Of a stretch of DNA of 64,000 nucleotides, positions 37,025 to 47,221 are shown in pieces. Both the position numbers and the translations under genes were made by a program. The first letter of the stretch is position 1, and each line of letters begins with the position of its first letter. Source of the stretch: JAOUEA01 sp963810915 (GTDB taxonomy: Bacteria; Actinomycetota; UBA4738; HRBIN12); assembly GCA_963810915.1 (NCBI GenBank), contig CAWEPH010000006.1, forward strand, positions 62,001-126,000, in the 5' to 3' direction. A model generated the notes under the pieces. That model ran no database searches. It saw nothing but the letters and a program-made list of their open reading frames with translations, and was not told where the DNA came from.

Positions 37025-39262
37025 TCACACGGCCACCGGGACGGTGGGCTCCGCCTCCACAACGCCGCCGCCGCGCCCGCTGTTCCCGCCGGCGTCGAAC
37101 CGTCGCAGGCGCAGGGCATTCACCACCACGGTGACGCTCGACAGCGCCATCGCACCCGCGGCCCACATGGGATCCAGGACCCCGAACACGGCCAGGGGGA
37201 TCATCACGACGTTGTAGGCGAAGGCCCAGAAGAGGTTCTGCGCGATGATGCGGTAGGTACGCCGCGCGAGCTCCAGTGCAAGGGCGACCGAGATGAGCGA
37301 CCCACCCAGCAGGTTCACGTCCGCGGCGGCGAGGGCGACGTCGGTGCCCGTCCCCATGGCGATGCCGACGTCGGCGGCGGCGAGGGCGGGTGCATCGTTC
37401 AGGCCGTCGCCCACGAACACCACGTGGCGGCCCTCGTCCCGAAGACGCTCCACCTCCAGCACCTTGCCGTCGGGGAAGACCTCGGCGTGCACCTGGTGGA
37501 TGCCGACCTGCTCGGCGATGGCATCGGCGGTCGCCCGACGATCGCCCGTGACCATGCCCACGCGCAGACCGAGCGCGCCGACGCGGGCGACGGCCTCTGC
37601 GGCCTCGGGCTTGATCCGATCCGCGAGGGCGATCAGACCGAACGGGATGCCGTCTCGCCAGATGGCGAACGGCGTGTTGCCCGCCGTGGCGAGTCGGTGC
37701 GCCTCGTCCCGCAGGGCCGGCGGCAACCCCTCGGGCCGACCAACGCGGACCTCGTCCCCGCCCACGAACGCGAGCATCCCGGCGCCCGGGAGCGCCGTGT
37801 GACCGGACGCCTCGGGGACCCTCAGCGCCTTCTCCCGCGCGGCCTCGACCACGGCGCGGCCGATCGGGTGTTCCGATCGAGCTTCGACGGCGGCAGCGAG
37901 GGCGAGGGCGCCGTCGGCATCCAGGCCGTTAGCGGGGACCACCTCGACCACCGCCATCACGCCCTCGGTGACCGTGCCGGTCTTGTCGAGCAACACGGTG
38001 TCGGCCGCGCGCGCGGTCTCGAACACGGCGCCACCCTTGAACAGCACGCCGAGCTCGGCCGCTCGCCCCGTCCCCGCCATGATCGCGGCAGGGGTCGCGA
38101 GCCCGAGCGCGCACGGGCACGCGATCAGCAGCACGGCGACGGCGTGCAGGAGCGCCGCCCCCGGCCCCACGTCGGTGAACACCGCCCATCCGGCGAACGT
38201 GAGGAGGGCGATGGTCATCACGACGGGAACGAAGATCGCCGCAACGCGGTCCGCGGTGCGCTGCACCGGCGCCTTCGAGCCTTGGGCTGCCTCGAGCAGG
38301 CGAACGATCTCCGCGAGCTTCGTGTTGGCTCCGACCTTGGTGACGAACACGACGAGCGTGCCGTGCCCATTGATCGCGGCGCCGACCACCTCGTCGCCGG
38401 GCGCCACGTCGACCGGCACCGACTCTCCGGTCAGCAGGGACAGGTCGACCCAGGACGAGCCCTCCTTCACGATCCCGTCGGCGGGGATCTTCTCGCCGGG
38501 GCGCACGAGGACCCGCGTCCCGACCAACAGCTCGCCGATCGGGACCTTCCGCTCTCGTCCATCGGGCTCGAGCACGGTGGCTTCCTTGGCGCCGCGCTCG
38601 ATGAGCGCCCGGGAGGCGTCGCCGGCCGACAGGCGTGCCCGCGCCTCGAGCATCTTGCCAACGAGGACCAGGGTGATGATGACGGCGCCGGTGTCGAAAT
38701 AGTGCGCCGTGTTCACGGCCGCGTCGCCCGCCGTGGCGAGCACGGCCCACGCGCTGTATCCGTACGCCGCCAGGGAGCCGAGCGCCACGAGGGTGTCCAT
38801 CGTGGAATTGCCGTGGCGTGCCGCGCGCGCCGCGTGCAGGAGGAACGGCCAGCCCGCGTAGAACTGGACCGGGGTCGCAAGCGCCCACGCCAGCCACATC
38901 GCCGGGGGCCAGTCTGGCACGATGAACGTGAGCGCCAGGATCGCGAGGGTCAGCGGCGCGGCCAACAGGAGCCGGCGACGATACGAAGCCACCTCCCCGG
39001 CGGGCGAGCGCTGCAGGGAATGCGGACGCGCCACGTAGCCCACGCCGCGCACCGCATCCAGGAGCGGATCGAGATCGCTCGAGGACGCGCGCACCGTGGC
39101 CGTTCGCGTGGCCAGGTTCACCGCGGCGGCGTCCACGCCGTCCACCGCCCCGAGCGCCCGCTCCACCTTGTTCACGCATGACGCGCAGGTCATCCCCTCG
39201 ATGTCGAGGGTGATGTCCCGCGCGACCCCTCGCGTCTCCGTATCCGACCTCACGCCGATCAC
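37025..39262 (-). CDS. copA: Copper-exporting P1B-type ATPase CopA
   Basis: A 745-aa P-type ATPase with one N-terminal heavy-metal domain (GMTCASC, about residues 23-29), eight predicted helices, the membrane metal site CPC in IACPCALGLATPAA, the phosphorylated Asp in LLDKTGTVTEG, the SEHPIG motif, and GDGLNDAPAL. The late MSS-type sequence (AMALSSVTVVVNALRLRRF) indicates Cu+ specificity. It exports cytoplasmic copper. The ATG at 39262 overlaps the csoR stop by 4 nt. It is the last gene of the YHS-csoR-copA operon. Confidence 0.95.
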   Translation of the reverse strand: MIGVRSDTETRGVARDITLDIEGMTCASCVNKVERALGAVDGVDAAAVNLATRTATVRASSSDLDPLLDAVRGVGYVARPHSLQRSPAGEVASYRRRLLLAAPLTLAILALTFIVPDWPPAMWLAWALATPVQFYAGWPFLLHAARAARHGNSTMDTLVALGSLAAYGYSAWAVLATAGDAAVNTAHYFDTGAVIITLVLVGKMLEARARLSAGDASRALIERGAKEATVLEPDGRERKVPIGELLVGTRVLVRPGEKIPADGIVKEGSSWVDLSLLTGESVPVDVAPGDEVVGAAINGHGTLVVFVTKVGANTKLAEIVRLLEAAQGSKAPVQRTADRVAAIFVPVVMTIALLTFAGWAVFTDVGPGAALLHAVAVLLIACPCALGLATPAAIMAGTGRAAELGVLFKGGAVFETARAADTVLLDKTGTVTEGVMAVVEVVPANGLDADGALALAAAVEARSEHPIGRAVVEAAREKALRVPEASGHTALPGAGMLAFVGGDEVRVGRPEGLPPALRDEAHRLATAGNTPFAIWRDGIPFGLIALADRIKPEAAEAVARVGALGLRVGMVTGDRRATADAIAEQVGIHQVHAEVFPDGKVLEVERLRDEGRHVVFVGDGLNDAPALAAADVGIAMGTGTDVALAAADVNLLGGSLISVALALELARRTYRIIAQNLFWAFAYNVVMIPLAVFGVLDPMWAAGAMALSSVTVVVNALRLRRFDAGGNSGRGGGVVEAEPTVPVAV

Positions 39263-39534
39263 TTCCCGGCGAACCGGGCGACCGCGACCATGAGCTCCTC
39301 GACCTTCTGGTCACCCTCGCCCTGCTCGAGGCTCTCCCGCACGCAGTGGCGCACGTGGTCGTCGAGCAGCCCCATCCCGACGGCCTTCAGCGCCGCCTGG
39401 ACCGAGCTGACCTGCGTGAGGATGTCGATGCAGTACTTGTCTTCGTCCACCATGCGTTGCAGCCCGCGCACCTGGCCCTCGATCCGCCGCAACCGGTCCT
39501 GCAGATCCTTCTTGTTCATCGCGTATCCGTACAC
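39259..39534 (-). CDS. csoR: Copper-sensing repressor CsoR
   Basis: A helical DUF156-family repressor that leaves DNA when it binds Cu+. The Cys-His-Cys ligand set is visible: the Cys in DKYCIDILTQ, and the His and Cys in LDDHVRHCVRE. It is about 91 aa from GTG 39534, which has GGGAG at a good distance; an in-frame GTG 18 nt upstream is possible. It lies between a small YHS gene and copA. It presumably controls the whole operon through the palindromes at 39812 and 39579. Confidence 0.92.
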   Translation of the reverse strand: MYGYAMNKKDLQDRLRRIEGQVRGLQRMVDEDKYCIDILTQVSSVQAALKAVGMGLLDDHVRHCVRESLEQGEGDQKVEELMVAVARFAGK

Positions 39535-39578
39535 GTCGTGGCTCCCTTCCACCTGGATCGGTGCCTGGTCCGAGGCGC

Positions 39579-39594
39579 ATACCCCCAGGGGGTT
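39579..39594. promoter_or_regulatory. Second CsoR-like operator, upstream of csoR
   Basis: ATACCCCC, one base, then GGGGGTT: an imperfect palindrome of the CsoR class, with A/T-flanked C and G tracts. It sits about 45 bp upstream of the csoR start and just past the YHS stop. It might give csoR-copA separate copper-responsive initiation. No clear -10 box is visible beside it. Confidence 0.45.
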
Positions 39595-39596
39595 GA

Positions 39597-39764
39597 TTAC
39601 ATCGACCGATCGGGATCATCCAGAGCCCGAGATAGTGATCCGGGTCTCCCCTGAAGGCGCTCCAAGCATCCGAGCGAGCAGAAGTAGTAGACCGTCCCGT
39701 CGTGCTCCCAGGCTGCGGCGGCGCTCTCCGGCGTCACGTCCATGCCACACACCGGATCTCTCAC
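39597..39764 (-). CDS. Small YHS-domain metal-binding protein
   Basis: A 55-aa protein read from GTG 39764, with GGGGAG 6 nt upstream, to TAA at 39597. It contains DPVCGMDV and then YYFCSLGCLERL. This is the YHS domain with its three cysteines (about 6, 29 and 33), found alone or fused to copper ATPases. It probably binds copper and hands it to CopA or buffers it. It is the first gene of the copper operon and lies directly behind the CsoR-controlled promoter. Confidence 0.8.
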   Translation of the reverse strand: MRDPVCGMDVTPESAAAAWEHDGTVYYFCSLGCLERLQGRPGSLSRALDDPDRSM

Positions 39765-39808
39765 GGCAGGCTCCCCGTCCTCGGCCGCGCGTCGCGGCCG
39801 TCGCCCTC

Positions 39809-39837
39809 AGTATACCCTAGGGGGGTATCATCGCCAA
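39809..39837 (-). promoter_or_regulatory. CsoR-controlled promoter of the copper operon
   Basis: On the minus strand TTGGCG (39837-39832) and TATACT (39814-39809) are exactly 17 nt apart. The inverted repeat ATACCC-5 nt-GGGTAT (39812-39828) overlaps the -10 box and fills the spacer. Its sequence resembles known CsoR operators such as that of Bacillus copZA. Bound CsoR would block the polymerase, and copper would release it. The first gene starts about 45 nt downstream. Confidence 0.7.
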
Positions 39838-39915
39838 GCGGCCGAACGCAGGTCCGCCTCCCCGCAGCGCTGGCGCCGGTGCTAGACTCGCGGCATCGGT
39901 GCAGGGAGCGATGAG

Positions 39916-40935
39916 TTGTCCACGCAGGTAGCGACCACCGCGCACGGTGCGCTGGGCCTCACTGCCGATGAGCTCCTGAGCATGTACCGGACCATGGTGA
40001 CCGCCCGCCTGCTCGACGAGGCGGCCCTCCGTCAGAACCGCCAGGGCAGGGCACCCTTCGTCGTGCCGGCTGAGGGCCACGAGGCGTGCCAGGTCGGCAC
40101 CGCCTGGCCGATGCGCATCGGGATCGACGTCTGGCTCCCCTACTACCGGGATCTCGCCGTGGTCCTGCGCGCCGGGATGACCCCTTACGAGATCTTCCTG
40201 GGCATCTTCGCGAAGGCCGCCGACCCGTCGTCGGGGGGTCGCCAGATGCCGTCGCACTGGGGGCACAAGGCCCTCGGCATCATCAGCGGGTCCTCGCCCA
40301 TCGCCACTCAGGTCCCCCACGCGTCTGGCATCGCGTACGCGGCGCGCTACCGCGACGAGGACCGCGTCGTGGGCTGTTGGTTCGGGGACGGTGCCACCAG
40401 CGAGGGGGACTGGCACGAAGGGCTCAACTTCGCTGGGATCCATCGGCTGCCGGTGATCTTCGTGTGCGAGAACAACCACTACGCCATCAGCGTGCCGCAG
40501 TCGAAACAGATGGCGGTCGAGAACGTCGCCGACCGGGCGGCCGGGTACGGCTTCCCCGGCGTGGTCGTGGACGGGAACGACGTGCTGGCGTGCTACGAGG
40601 CCATGAAGGTCGCGCACGAACGTGCCCGGGCCGGCGAGGGGCCCACCTTGATCGAGTGCAAGACCTACCGATTCCTGGGGCACACCTCCGACGACGACGA
40701 CAAGACGTATCGGACGCGTGACGAGGTCGAGGAGGCGCGCCATCACGACCCGATCGAGCGCTTCGGCGCGTACCTGAGCGCCAACGACCTGCTCTCGGGT
40801 TCCGCCGCCGATAGCCTGCGGGCGGAGGTCAAGGAGGAGGTCGACGCCGCCATCGCGGCGGCGTGGGAGGCCCCCGACCCCCTCCCGGAGACCGCGCTGC
40901 GCCACGTGTTCGCCGAGGAGGCCGAGGAGGCGTGA
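39916..40935 (+). CDS. bkdA: Second 2-oxoacid dehydrogenase E1 alpha (branched-chain type)
   Basis: 339 aa, starting at TTG 39916 with GGGAG upstream. The ThDP motif is FGDGATSEGDWHEGLNFAG...CENNHYAIS. GRQMPSHWG and the RTMVTARLLDEAALRQNRQG opening are closer to branched-chain 2-oxoacid dehydrogenase E1 alpha than to the PDH gene at 30287. It overlaps the E1 beta gene by 4 nt (GTGA). No E2 or E3 follows, so it probably shares those at 28890 and 32404. The substrate assignment is tentative. No frame break is seen. Confidence 0.88.
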   Translation: MSTQVATTAHGALGLTADELLSMYRTMVTARLLDEAALRQNRQGRAPFVVPAEGHEACQVGTAWPMRIGIDVWLPYYRDLAVVLRAGMTPYEIFLGIFAKAADPSSGGRQMPSHWGHKALGIISGSSPIATQVPHASGIAYAARYRDEDRVVGCWFGDGATSEGDWHEGLNFAGIHRLPVIFVCENNHYAISVPQSKQMAVENVADRAAGYGFPGVVVDGNDVLACYEAMKVAHERARAGEGPTLIECKTYRFLGHTSDDDDKTYRTRDEVEEARHHDPIERFGAYLSANDLLSGSAADSLRAEVKEEVDAAIAAAWEAPDPLPETALRHVFAEEAEEA

Positions 40936-41921
40936 GCGAGAAGAACCTCGTGACCGCGATCCGCGACGCCCTCCACGACGAGATGGTGGCGGACGATCGC
41001 GTCGTGCTGCTCGGTGAAGATGTCGGCAACCGTGGCGGCGTGTTCCGGATCTCCGTGGGGTGGATGGAGGAGTTCGGCGAAGATCGGGTGATCGACACCC
41101 CGCTCGCGGAATCGGGCATCGTCGGTGTCGCCATCGGCATGGCGCTGCACGGGATGCTGCCGGTGGCGGAGATCCAGTTCGCGGACTTCATCTTCCCGGC
41201 CTTCGACCAGATCGTGTCCGAGGCGGCGCGCATGCGGTACCGATCGAACGGCGCCTTCACCTGTCCGTTGGTGATCCGCACGCCCTGTGGCGGCGGGATC
41301 CACGGCGCGCTCTACCACTCGCAGTCGATCGAGGCGTACTTCGCGCACGTTCCGGGCTTGAAGGTGGTCATGCCGTCCACCCCGGCCGACGCTGCGGGGC
41401 TGCTGCGGAGCGCCCTCCGTGATCCGGACCCGGTGCTCTTCCTCGAGCACAAGAAGGCGTACCGCGCGGTGAAGGGCGAGGTCCCCGACGGAGCGTACGA
41501 GATCCCGATCGGCCTCGCGGACGTGAAGCGCGAGGGCACCGATCTCACCTGCGTGAGCTATGGCTACGCGCTCCACACATGCCTCGACGCCGCCGCCCGT
41601 CTCCAGGAGGACGAGGGCGTCACGGTCGAGGTGGTGGACGTCCGCACCTTGGCCCCGCTCGACATGGGGACGATCCTCGCGTCGGTGCGCAAGACGGCCA
41701 AAGCTATGGTGGTCTACGAGGACAACCGGACCTACGGCGCCGGTGCCGAGATCGCGTCCTGCATCGCCGAGGAGTCGATGTTCGACCTGGACGCGCCGAT
41801 CGTGCGGATCGGCGGGCCGGACATCCCCGCCATGCCGTTCGCAGCGCCCCTGGAGCATTTCTTCATGGAGCCGGAGCCCGACCAGATCTACCGGCGCATG
41901 CGCGATCTCGCTTCGTTCTGA
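40932..41921 (+). CDS. bkdB: Second 2-oxoacid dehydrogenase E1 beta
   Basis: 329 aa from GTG 40932. Conserved E1 beta stretches include LLGEDVGNRGGVFRIS, DRVIDTPLAESGIVGVAIG, AEIQFADFIFPAFDQIVSEA, and TLAPLDMGTILASVRKT. It forms the E1 heterotetramer with the alpha chain encoded immediately before it, to which it is translationally coupled. The pair is complete, in contrast to the broken pdhAB genes. It ends 105 nt before the PAS kinase. Confidence 0.9.
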   Translation: MSEKNLVTAIRDALHDEMVADDRVVLLGEDVGNRGGVFRISVGWMEEFGEDRVIDTPLAESGIVGVAIGMALHGMLPVAEIQFADFIFPAFDQIVSEAARMRYRSNGAFTCPLVIRTPCGGGIHGALYHSQSIEAYFAHVPGLKVVMPSTPADAAGLLRSALRDPDPVLFLEHKKAYRAVKGEVPDGAYEIPIGLADVKREGTDLTCVSYGYALHTCLDAAARLQEDEGVTVEVVDVRTLAPLDMGTILASVRKTAKAMVVYEDNRTYGAGAEIASCIAEESMFDLDAPIVRIGGPDIPAMPFAAPLEHFFMEPEPDQIYRRMRDLASF

Positions 41922-42026
41922 ACCCGACGGGTCATCGCGACCTCACCCCGAGCCACCCCTTCGCCCGCCATGTTCGCCCTCTGTTCAGGGGGCCCCGCGA
42001 CGCGTCGATACACCCCGGGAAGACCC

Positions 42027-45000
42027 GTGAAGAGCCAGGGACGATCGAACGCCCCCTCCCGGAGGCGATCGGCCGGCCGACGCGATCTGCTGGTGATCGC
42101 CTCGGCGACGGTCGTCGTCTTCCTCTTCGGCGTGGCCATCGACCTGTTCGCCCGCGTGGACGCCTGGATCAACGCGGAGCACCCTCGCGCGGTCCCCGCC
42201 CTGCTCGGCATCCTGTTCGTTTCCATGGTCGCGGCGGCCGTGTTCGCGTGGCTGCGCTGGCGGCAGGCGCGGCTCGAGCAGGCCCTGCGCGCGGAGACCG
42301 AACGGCGGTTCCAGGCGTTGATCGAGCAGATGCCGTCGGTCACCTACACGTGGGACCCTCGCGCCGGCGAGGCCGGGACGCCGACGCTCTACGTGAGCCC
42401 GCAGATCGAACAGCTCCTCGGCTACACGCCCCAGGAGTGGCTCGAGGATCCGGACCTCTGGAAACGCATCCTCCACCCCGACGATCGGACGCGCGTGCTG
42501 GCCGCGTCCCGGGCCTCAGATGTCAACGGCACGGCGTTCCACGAGGAGTACCGATGCATCACGCGCGACGGCCGCGCGATCTGGCTGCGCGACGATTCGA
42601 TTCCGGTCGCGCTGGACCCCGAAGGCCGACCGCTGCGCATGCAGGGTGTGATGTTCGACATCACCGCGCAGAAGGAGGCGGAAACGAGGCTCCAGGAGGC
42701 CGAGGACCGGTTCCGCACGATCGTCGAGCGCGTACCCGCGGTGGCGTACACGTGGGACGCGGCCGATCGGCCGGGGACGGCTCCCGCCGCTTACATCAGC
42801 CCGCAGATCGAGCGCCTGCTCGGCTACCGCGCCGATCAGTGGACGGAGGATCCTCAGCTCTGGTCACGACGACTCCACCCGGACGATCTCGATCGGGTGC
42901 TCACCTCGTGGGACCGGGCGGTTTTGGCAGGAGCCTCGTTCACCGAGGAGTACCGGATCAAGGCCCTCGACGGCACCTGGGTGTGGGTGCGCGACGAGGC
43001 CGTGCCCGTGGCGGCAGGCGCGCGCGGCCGCCCCCTCTATCAGGGCGTCATGTTCGACATCACGGAGCAACGCAAGGCCCAGGACGGCCTCCGTGAGGCC
43101 GAGGCGAGGTTCCGGACGCTCGTGGAGCAGCTCCCAGCGATCACCTACATCGAGGAACCCGCCACGGGTCGCGACCTCTACATCAGCCCGCAGGTCGAGC
43201 ATGTGTACGGGTACACCCCCGGAGAGTGGCTGGCCGACCCGACCCTGTGGAGCCAGCGGCTGCATCCCGACGACCGCGCGTGGGTCCTGGAGTCGGAGAA
43301 GTCCGCCCAGGATGACCGCTGGAGCGGGGAGTATCGCTCGATCGCCAAAGACGGTCGCGTGATCTGGCTCCACAACGAGGCCGTCCTGATCCGTGACGAT
43401 CGCGGAGCGCCCTTGTTCTGGCAGGGCGTCGCGTTCGACATCACCGAGCGCATGGAGGCCGAGGAGCGTCTCCGCGAGGCGGAGGTGCGCTATCGCAACC
43501 TGGTGGAGCAGGTGCCGGTGGCCGTCTACATGGACGCCGTGGACGAACTGAGCACGGCCCTGTACATCAGCCCGCAGTACGAGGGGCTCACCGGGTACTC
43601 GCCCGAACGGCGGATGAACGAGCCCGGCCTCTGGGCATCCATGTTGCACCCCGACGACCGCGAGCGGGTACTGGTGGAATCCGAGCGCACCAATGCGACC
43701 GGAGACCCCTTCGATGTCGACTACCGGATCGTCAGGGCCGACGGGCGCGTGATCTGGGTCCACGATCACGCGATCCTCGTGGAGGGACCGGGAGGGATCC
43801 CTGCGTGGCAGGGCGTGCTGACGGACGTCACGGAGCGCCGGCTGGCGGAGGAGGCGCTGGCCCGACGCGACAGGATCCTCGAGGCGGCCGGGTTCGCCGC
43901 AGAACGGTTCCTCCGGGCGACCGTATGGACCGAGTGCATCGACGAGGTGCTCGCCCGACTCGGTCCCGCAGGCGACGCCAGCAGGGCCTTCGTGTTCCGC
44001 AACGGGCGTGCGGAGGACGGTGCGCGCGTGATGACCCTCGCGCACGAGTGGCGCGACCCCTCCGGCGGACGCCTCGACCACGGCGAGGACGACACGGCCT
44101 TCCGGTATGCCGACGGCGGGTTCGGGCGCTGGGAGGAACTGCTCGCGGCGGGCGAGGTGATCCACGGACCGGTCCAGAGCTATCCCGAGTCGGAGCGGCG
44201 CCGCCTCGAGCCGCAGAGGCATCCGCTCCTGCATCGTCGCGCCGATCACCGTCGACGGCGAGTGGTGGGGGTTCATCGGGTTCGATCACACGGGAGAACG
44301 CGATTGGCAGGCCGCCGAGATCGACGCGCTCCGCGTCACCGCGAACACGCTCGGTGGTGCCATCGGCCGGGAACGCGCCGCCGACCGCCTCTCCGAGGCC
44401 GAGGCTCGGTACCGCGGCCTGATCGAGACGATCCCCGCAGCCACCTACATCGACACGGCGGACGCGCTGTCCCAGGCGATCTACATGTCCCCACAGGTCG
44501 CGCAGATCTACGGCTACACGCCCCAGGAGTGGAAGGAGCATCCCGAGTACTGGGAGCGCGGCCTGCATCCCGACGACCACGACCGCGTGACCGAGGCTGC
44601 TCGTCGGCACATCGACGACGGCTCGCCCTACGAGGTCGAATACCGGTTCCGCCACCGCGACGGACGCTGGATCTGGTGCCACGACGAGTCCGTCATGATC
44701 TTGGATGAGCAAGGGCGGCCACGGTTCTCCCAGGGCGTGGTCTTCGACATCACCGCACAGAAGCAGCACGAGGAGCAGCTCCGCGACGCCGAGGAACGGT
44801 TCCGGGCGATCGTCGAGCACGTTCCGTCGGCCATCTACCTCGACCGTGCCGACGAGAGCATGGAGTCGCTCTACATCAGCCCGCAGATCGAGCAGATGAC
44901 GGGCGTGACGCCGCAGGAATGGCTCGACGTCCCCGACCTCTGGCTCGCGATGGCGCACCCCGACGACCGCGAGGAGATCCGCGCGAGCTACCTGCGGGCC

Positions 45001-45949
45001 GCAACCGCACGCGAGCCCTGGAACGCCGAGTACCGCATGCGCACCCGCGACGGGCGCACGATCTGGGTGCACGACGAGACCACATTCCTCCACGACGAGG
45101 ACGGCAACTCCACGTTCATGCAGGGCGTGATCAGCGACATCACGGAACGGAAACTGGCGGAACAGGCGCTGCGCGAGTCCGAACAACGTGAGCGCGAGGC
45201 CGCGGAGCGCCTCCGGGCGCTCGACGAGATGAAGAACACGTTCCTCGCGGCCGTCTCGCACGAGCTGCGTAGCCCGCTCACGTCGATCCTCGGGCTCTCC
45301 TTGACGCTCGAACGCACCCCGGGCATGGAACCGGACGGATCGCGAGGACCTGCTCGGTCGCCTCTCCTCCAACGCCCGCAAGCTCGACCGGTTGCTGAAG
45401 GACCTCCTGGACATCGACCGACTGAACCGGGGCATCGTCGAGCCCCAGTACCGCACCGTGGACATCGGGGCGCTCGCACGCCGGACGTTCGAGAGCCTCG
45501 AGTCACTCGCCGATCGCAACGTCGTGATCGAGGTCGAGAACGTCCTGCTCACCGCCGACCCCGCCAAGGTCGAGCGCATCGTGGAGAACCTGTTGATGAA
45601 CGCCGCGCGCCATACGACGGCCGACCGCAGCATCTGGCTTCGGGTCGAGCCGTTCGAGAAGGGCGCGTTGATCGCGGTCGAGGACGACGGACCCGGCGTC
45701 CCTCCCGAGATCAGCGAGGCGATCTTCGAACCGTTCCGGCAGGGACCCACGGCGTCCCCTCACTCCCCGGGCACCGGGATCGGGCTCTCGCTCGTCGCGC
45801 GGTTCGCGGAGCTCCACGGTGGGCGCGCCTGGGTGCAGGAGCGTGACGGGGGCGGCGCGTCGTTCCGCGTGTTCGTCCCCGATCGCGGTGTGGCGGAGCA
45901 AGCCGCGCCCGACCGGCCGAGGACCGCCGTCCTCGGCGAAGCTGGCTGA
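42027..45949 (+). CDS. Histidine kinase with six PAS domains and a GAF-like domain (two frame breaks)
   Basis: About 1306 aa corrected. Two membrane helices (LLVIASATVVVFLFGVAID and ALLGILFVSMVAAAVFAWL) precede four PAS_3-type domains that each read F..LIEQ.P...Y..., Y.SPQ.E...GY.P..W, HPDDR and a closing G..FDIT. A GAF-like segment follows (EAAGFAAERFLRATVWTECIDEVL), then two more PAS domains. The kinase core has AVSHELRSPLTSILGLS, ENLLMNAARHT, and GTGIGLSLVARFAELHGG. Breaks, one extra base each, are at about 44214 (EP|RGIRSCIV) and 45336 (EPD|DREDLLGRL). The start is GTG 42027. No response regulator adjoins it. The signal is unknown. Confidence 0.88.
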
Positions 45950-47183
45950 TCAGGTCGTCGCGTCTTCGTCGCCTCTGCGGGACCGGCGCGCGAGCCACCC
46001 GCGGCCCTGGCGCTTGCGCTCCTCCCTGATCCCCTTCGCATCGCCGCTGGACGCGACCCGCGTGAGGTCGGTCTCCTCCACATCGTGGCGATGGATGTAT
46101 GTCGATCCGAGCGCCTGGACGATGGCGGCGAGCGGGAGCGCGAGGAACGCCCCGACGATCCCGGAGATGCTGGCCCCGGCGATCGCGCACCCGAACGCCA
46201 CCGCCGGATGCAGCTGCATCGTGCGCGCCGTGATCCGCGGGCTGAGCAGGTAGTTCTCGATCTGTTGGTAGAGCGTGAAGAAGACGAGGAGGATCAGGGC
46301 GTCCACCGGGCTCTGCACGACGGCCACGAGCAGCGGGAGCGCCATGGCGATGTACGTGCCGATCGTGGGGATGAACTGCGACACGAGCCCCATCCAGACG
46401 GCGAGGGGCACGGCGAAGGGGACCCCGAGGGCCGTCAGCACGATGAAGGTCGCCACCCCGGAGAAGATCGCGAGCAGGAGCCGGGAGTAGAGGTACGCGC
46501 CGGTCTTCTCGATCCCCACCTCCCAGGTGCGCAGCACCGTCTCCTGGTGCTTCGGCGGGAGGTACGAGCACACCGCGCGGCGGACCTTGGGTCCGTCGGC
46601 GGTCAGGTAGAAGGTGAACAGGCCGATCGTGAGGAGCTTGAAGATGGATCCCAGGATCGACGAGCGCGAACCCGAAGACGTTGCCCGCGATGTTGTTCGC
46701 GAACTTGGAGACGGCCGAGTTGGCGTCCGTGAGCTGCGTCTGCAGGGCCCCTACCGAGACGTCCAGGCCGAACCACCGTTTGGTGAAGTTGCTGATGGAC
46801 TGCAGGATGCCCGGCGCCGCTTCGATCAGCTTCTGGATCTGGCTCACGAGGACCGGCACCATCAGGGCGACCATGACGACGGTCAAGACGCCCAGCCCGA
46901 AGATGATGACGCCCGTGGCGAGACCGCGACGCCAGCCGCGCTGGGCCAGCCAATCGACGGCGGGCTCCAGGGCGAACGAGGCGAACAACGAGATGAACAC
47001 CCAGATCAGCAGGTCGCGGATCTGCTTGAAGAACGCGTAGGCGGCCATCGCGGCGAAGATCGCCAGCGCGACCGTCCCCAGCAGCTTCCAGATCCAGGTC
47101 CAGGTGGGCACTCGCAGCGGGCGCTCCGCCGGCTCGGACGGCGGTGCGCCGGACGTCGAGGACACGCTTGGGGGATCGCTCAT
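45950..47183 (-). CDS. AI-2E (PerM/TqsA) family membrane transporter (one frame break)
   Basis: About 410 aa corrected. It has the helix layout of the AI-2E family: an N-terminal pair of helices (LLGTVALAIFAAMAAYAFF, LLIWVFISLFASFALEPAVDWL), a central amphipathic segment, and the family motif VSQFIPTIGTYIAMALPLLVA. One extra base at about 46664 separates FGFA from SSILGSIFKLLTIGLFTFYLT. Members export autoinducer-2 or other small solutes, or act as ion antiporters; the substrate here is open. The C-terminal tail is very basic. Its stop abuts that of the convergent PAS kinase. Confidence 0.85.
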
Positions 47184-47221
47184 GGTCGCGCTCGACCCGG
47201 TGGGATCGGATCGACGCGAGC

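Noticed and set aside
233..45949. Programmed ribosomal frameshifting as the explanation for broken genes
   Set aside because: No shared slippery heptamer, stop codon at the shift site or downstream structure is seen. One gene would need five shifts of mixed sign, so sequence error is far more economical.
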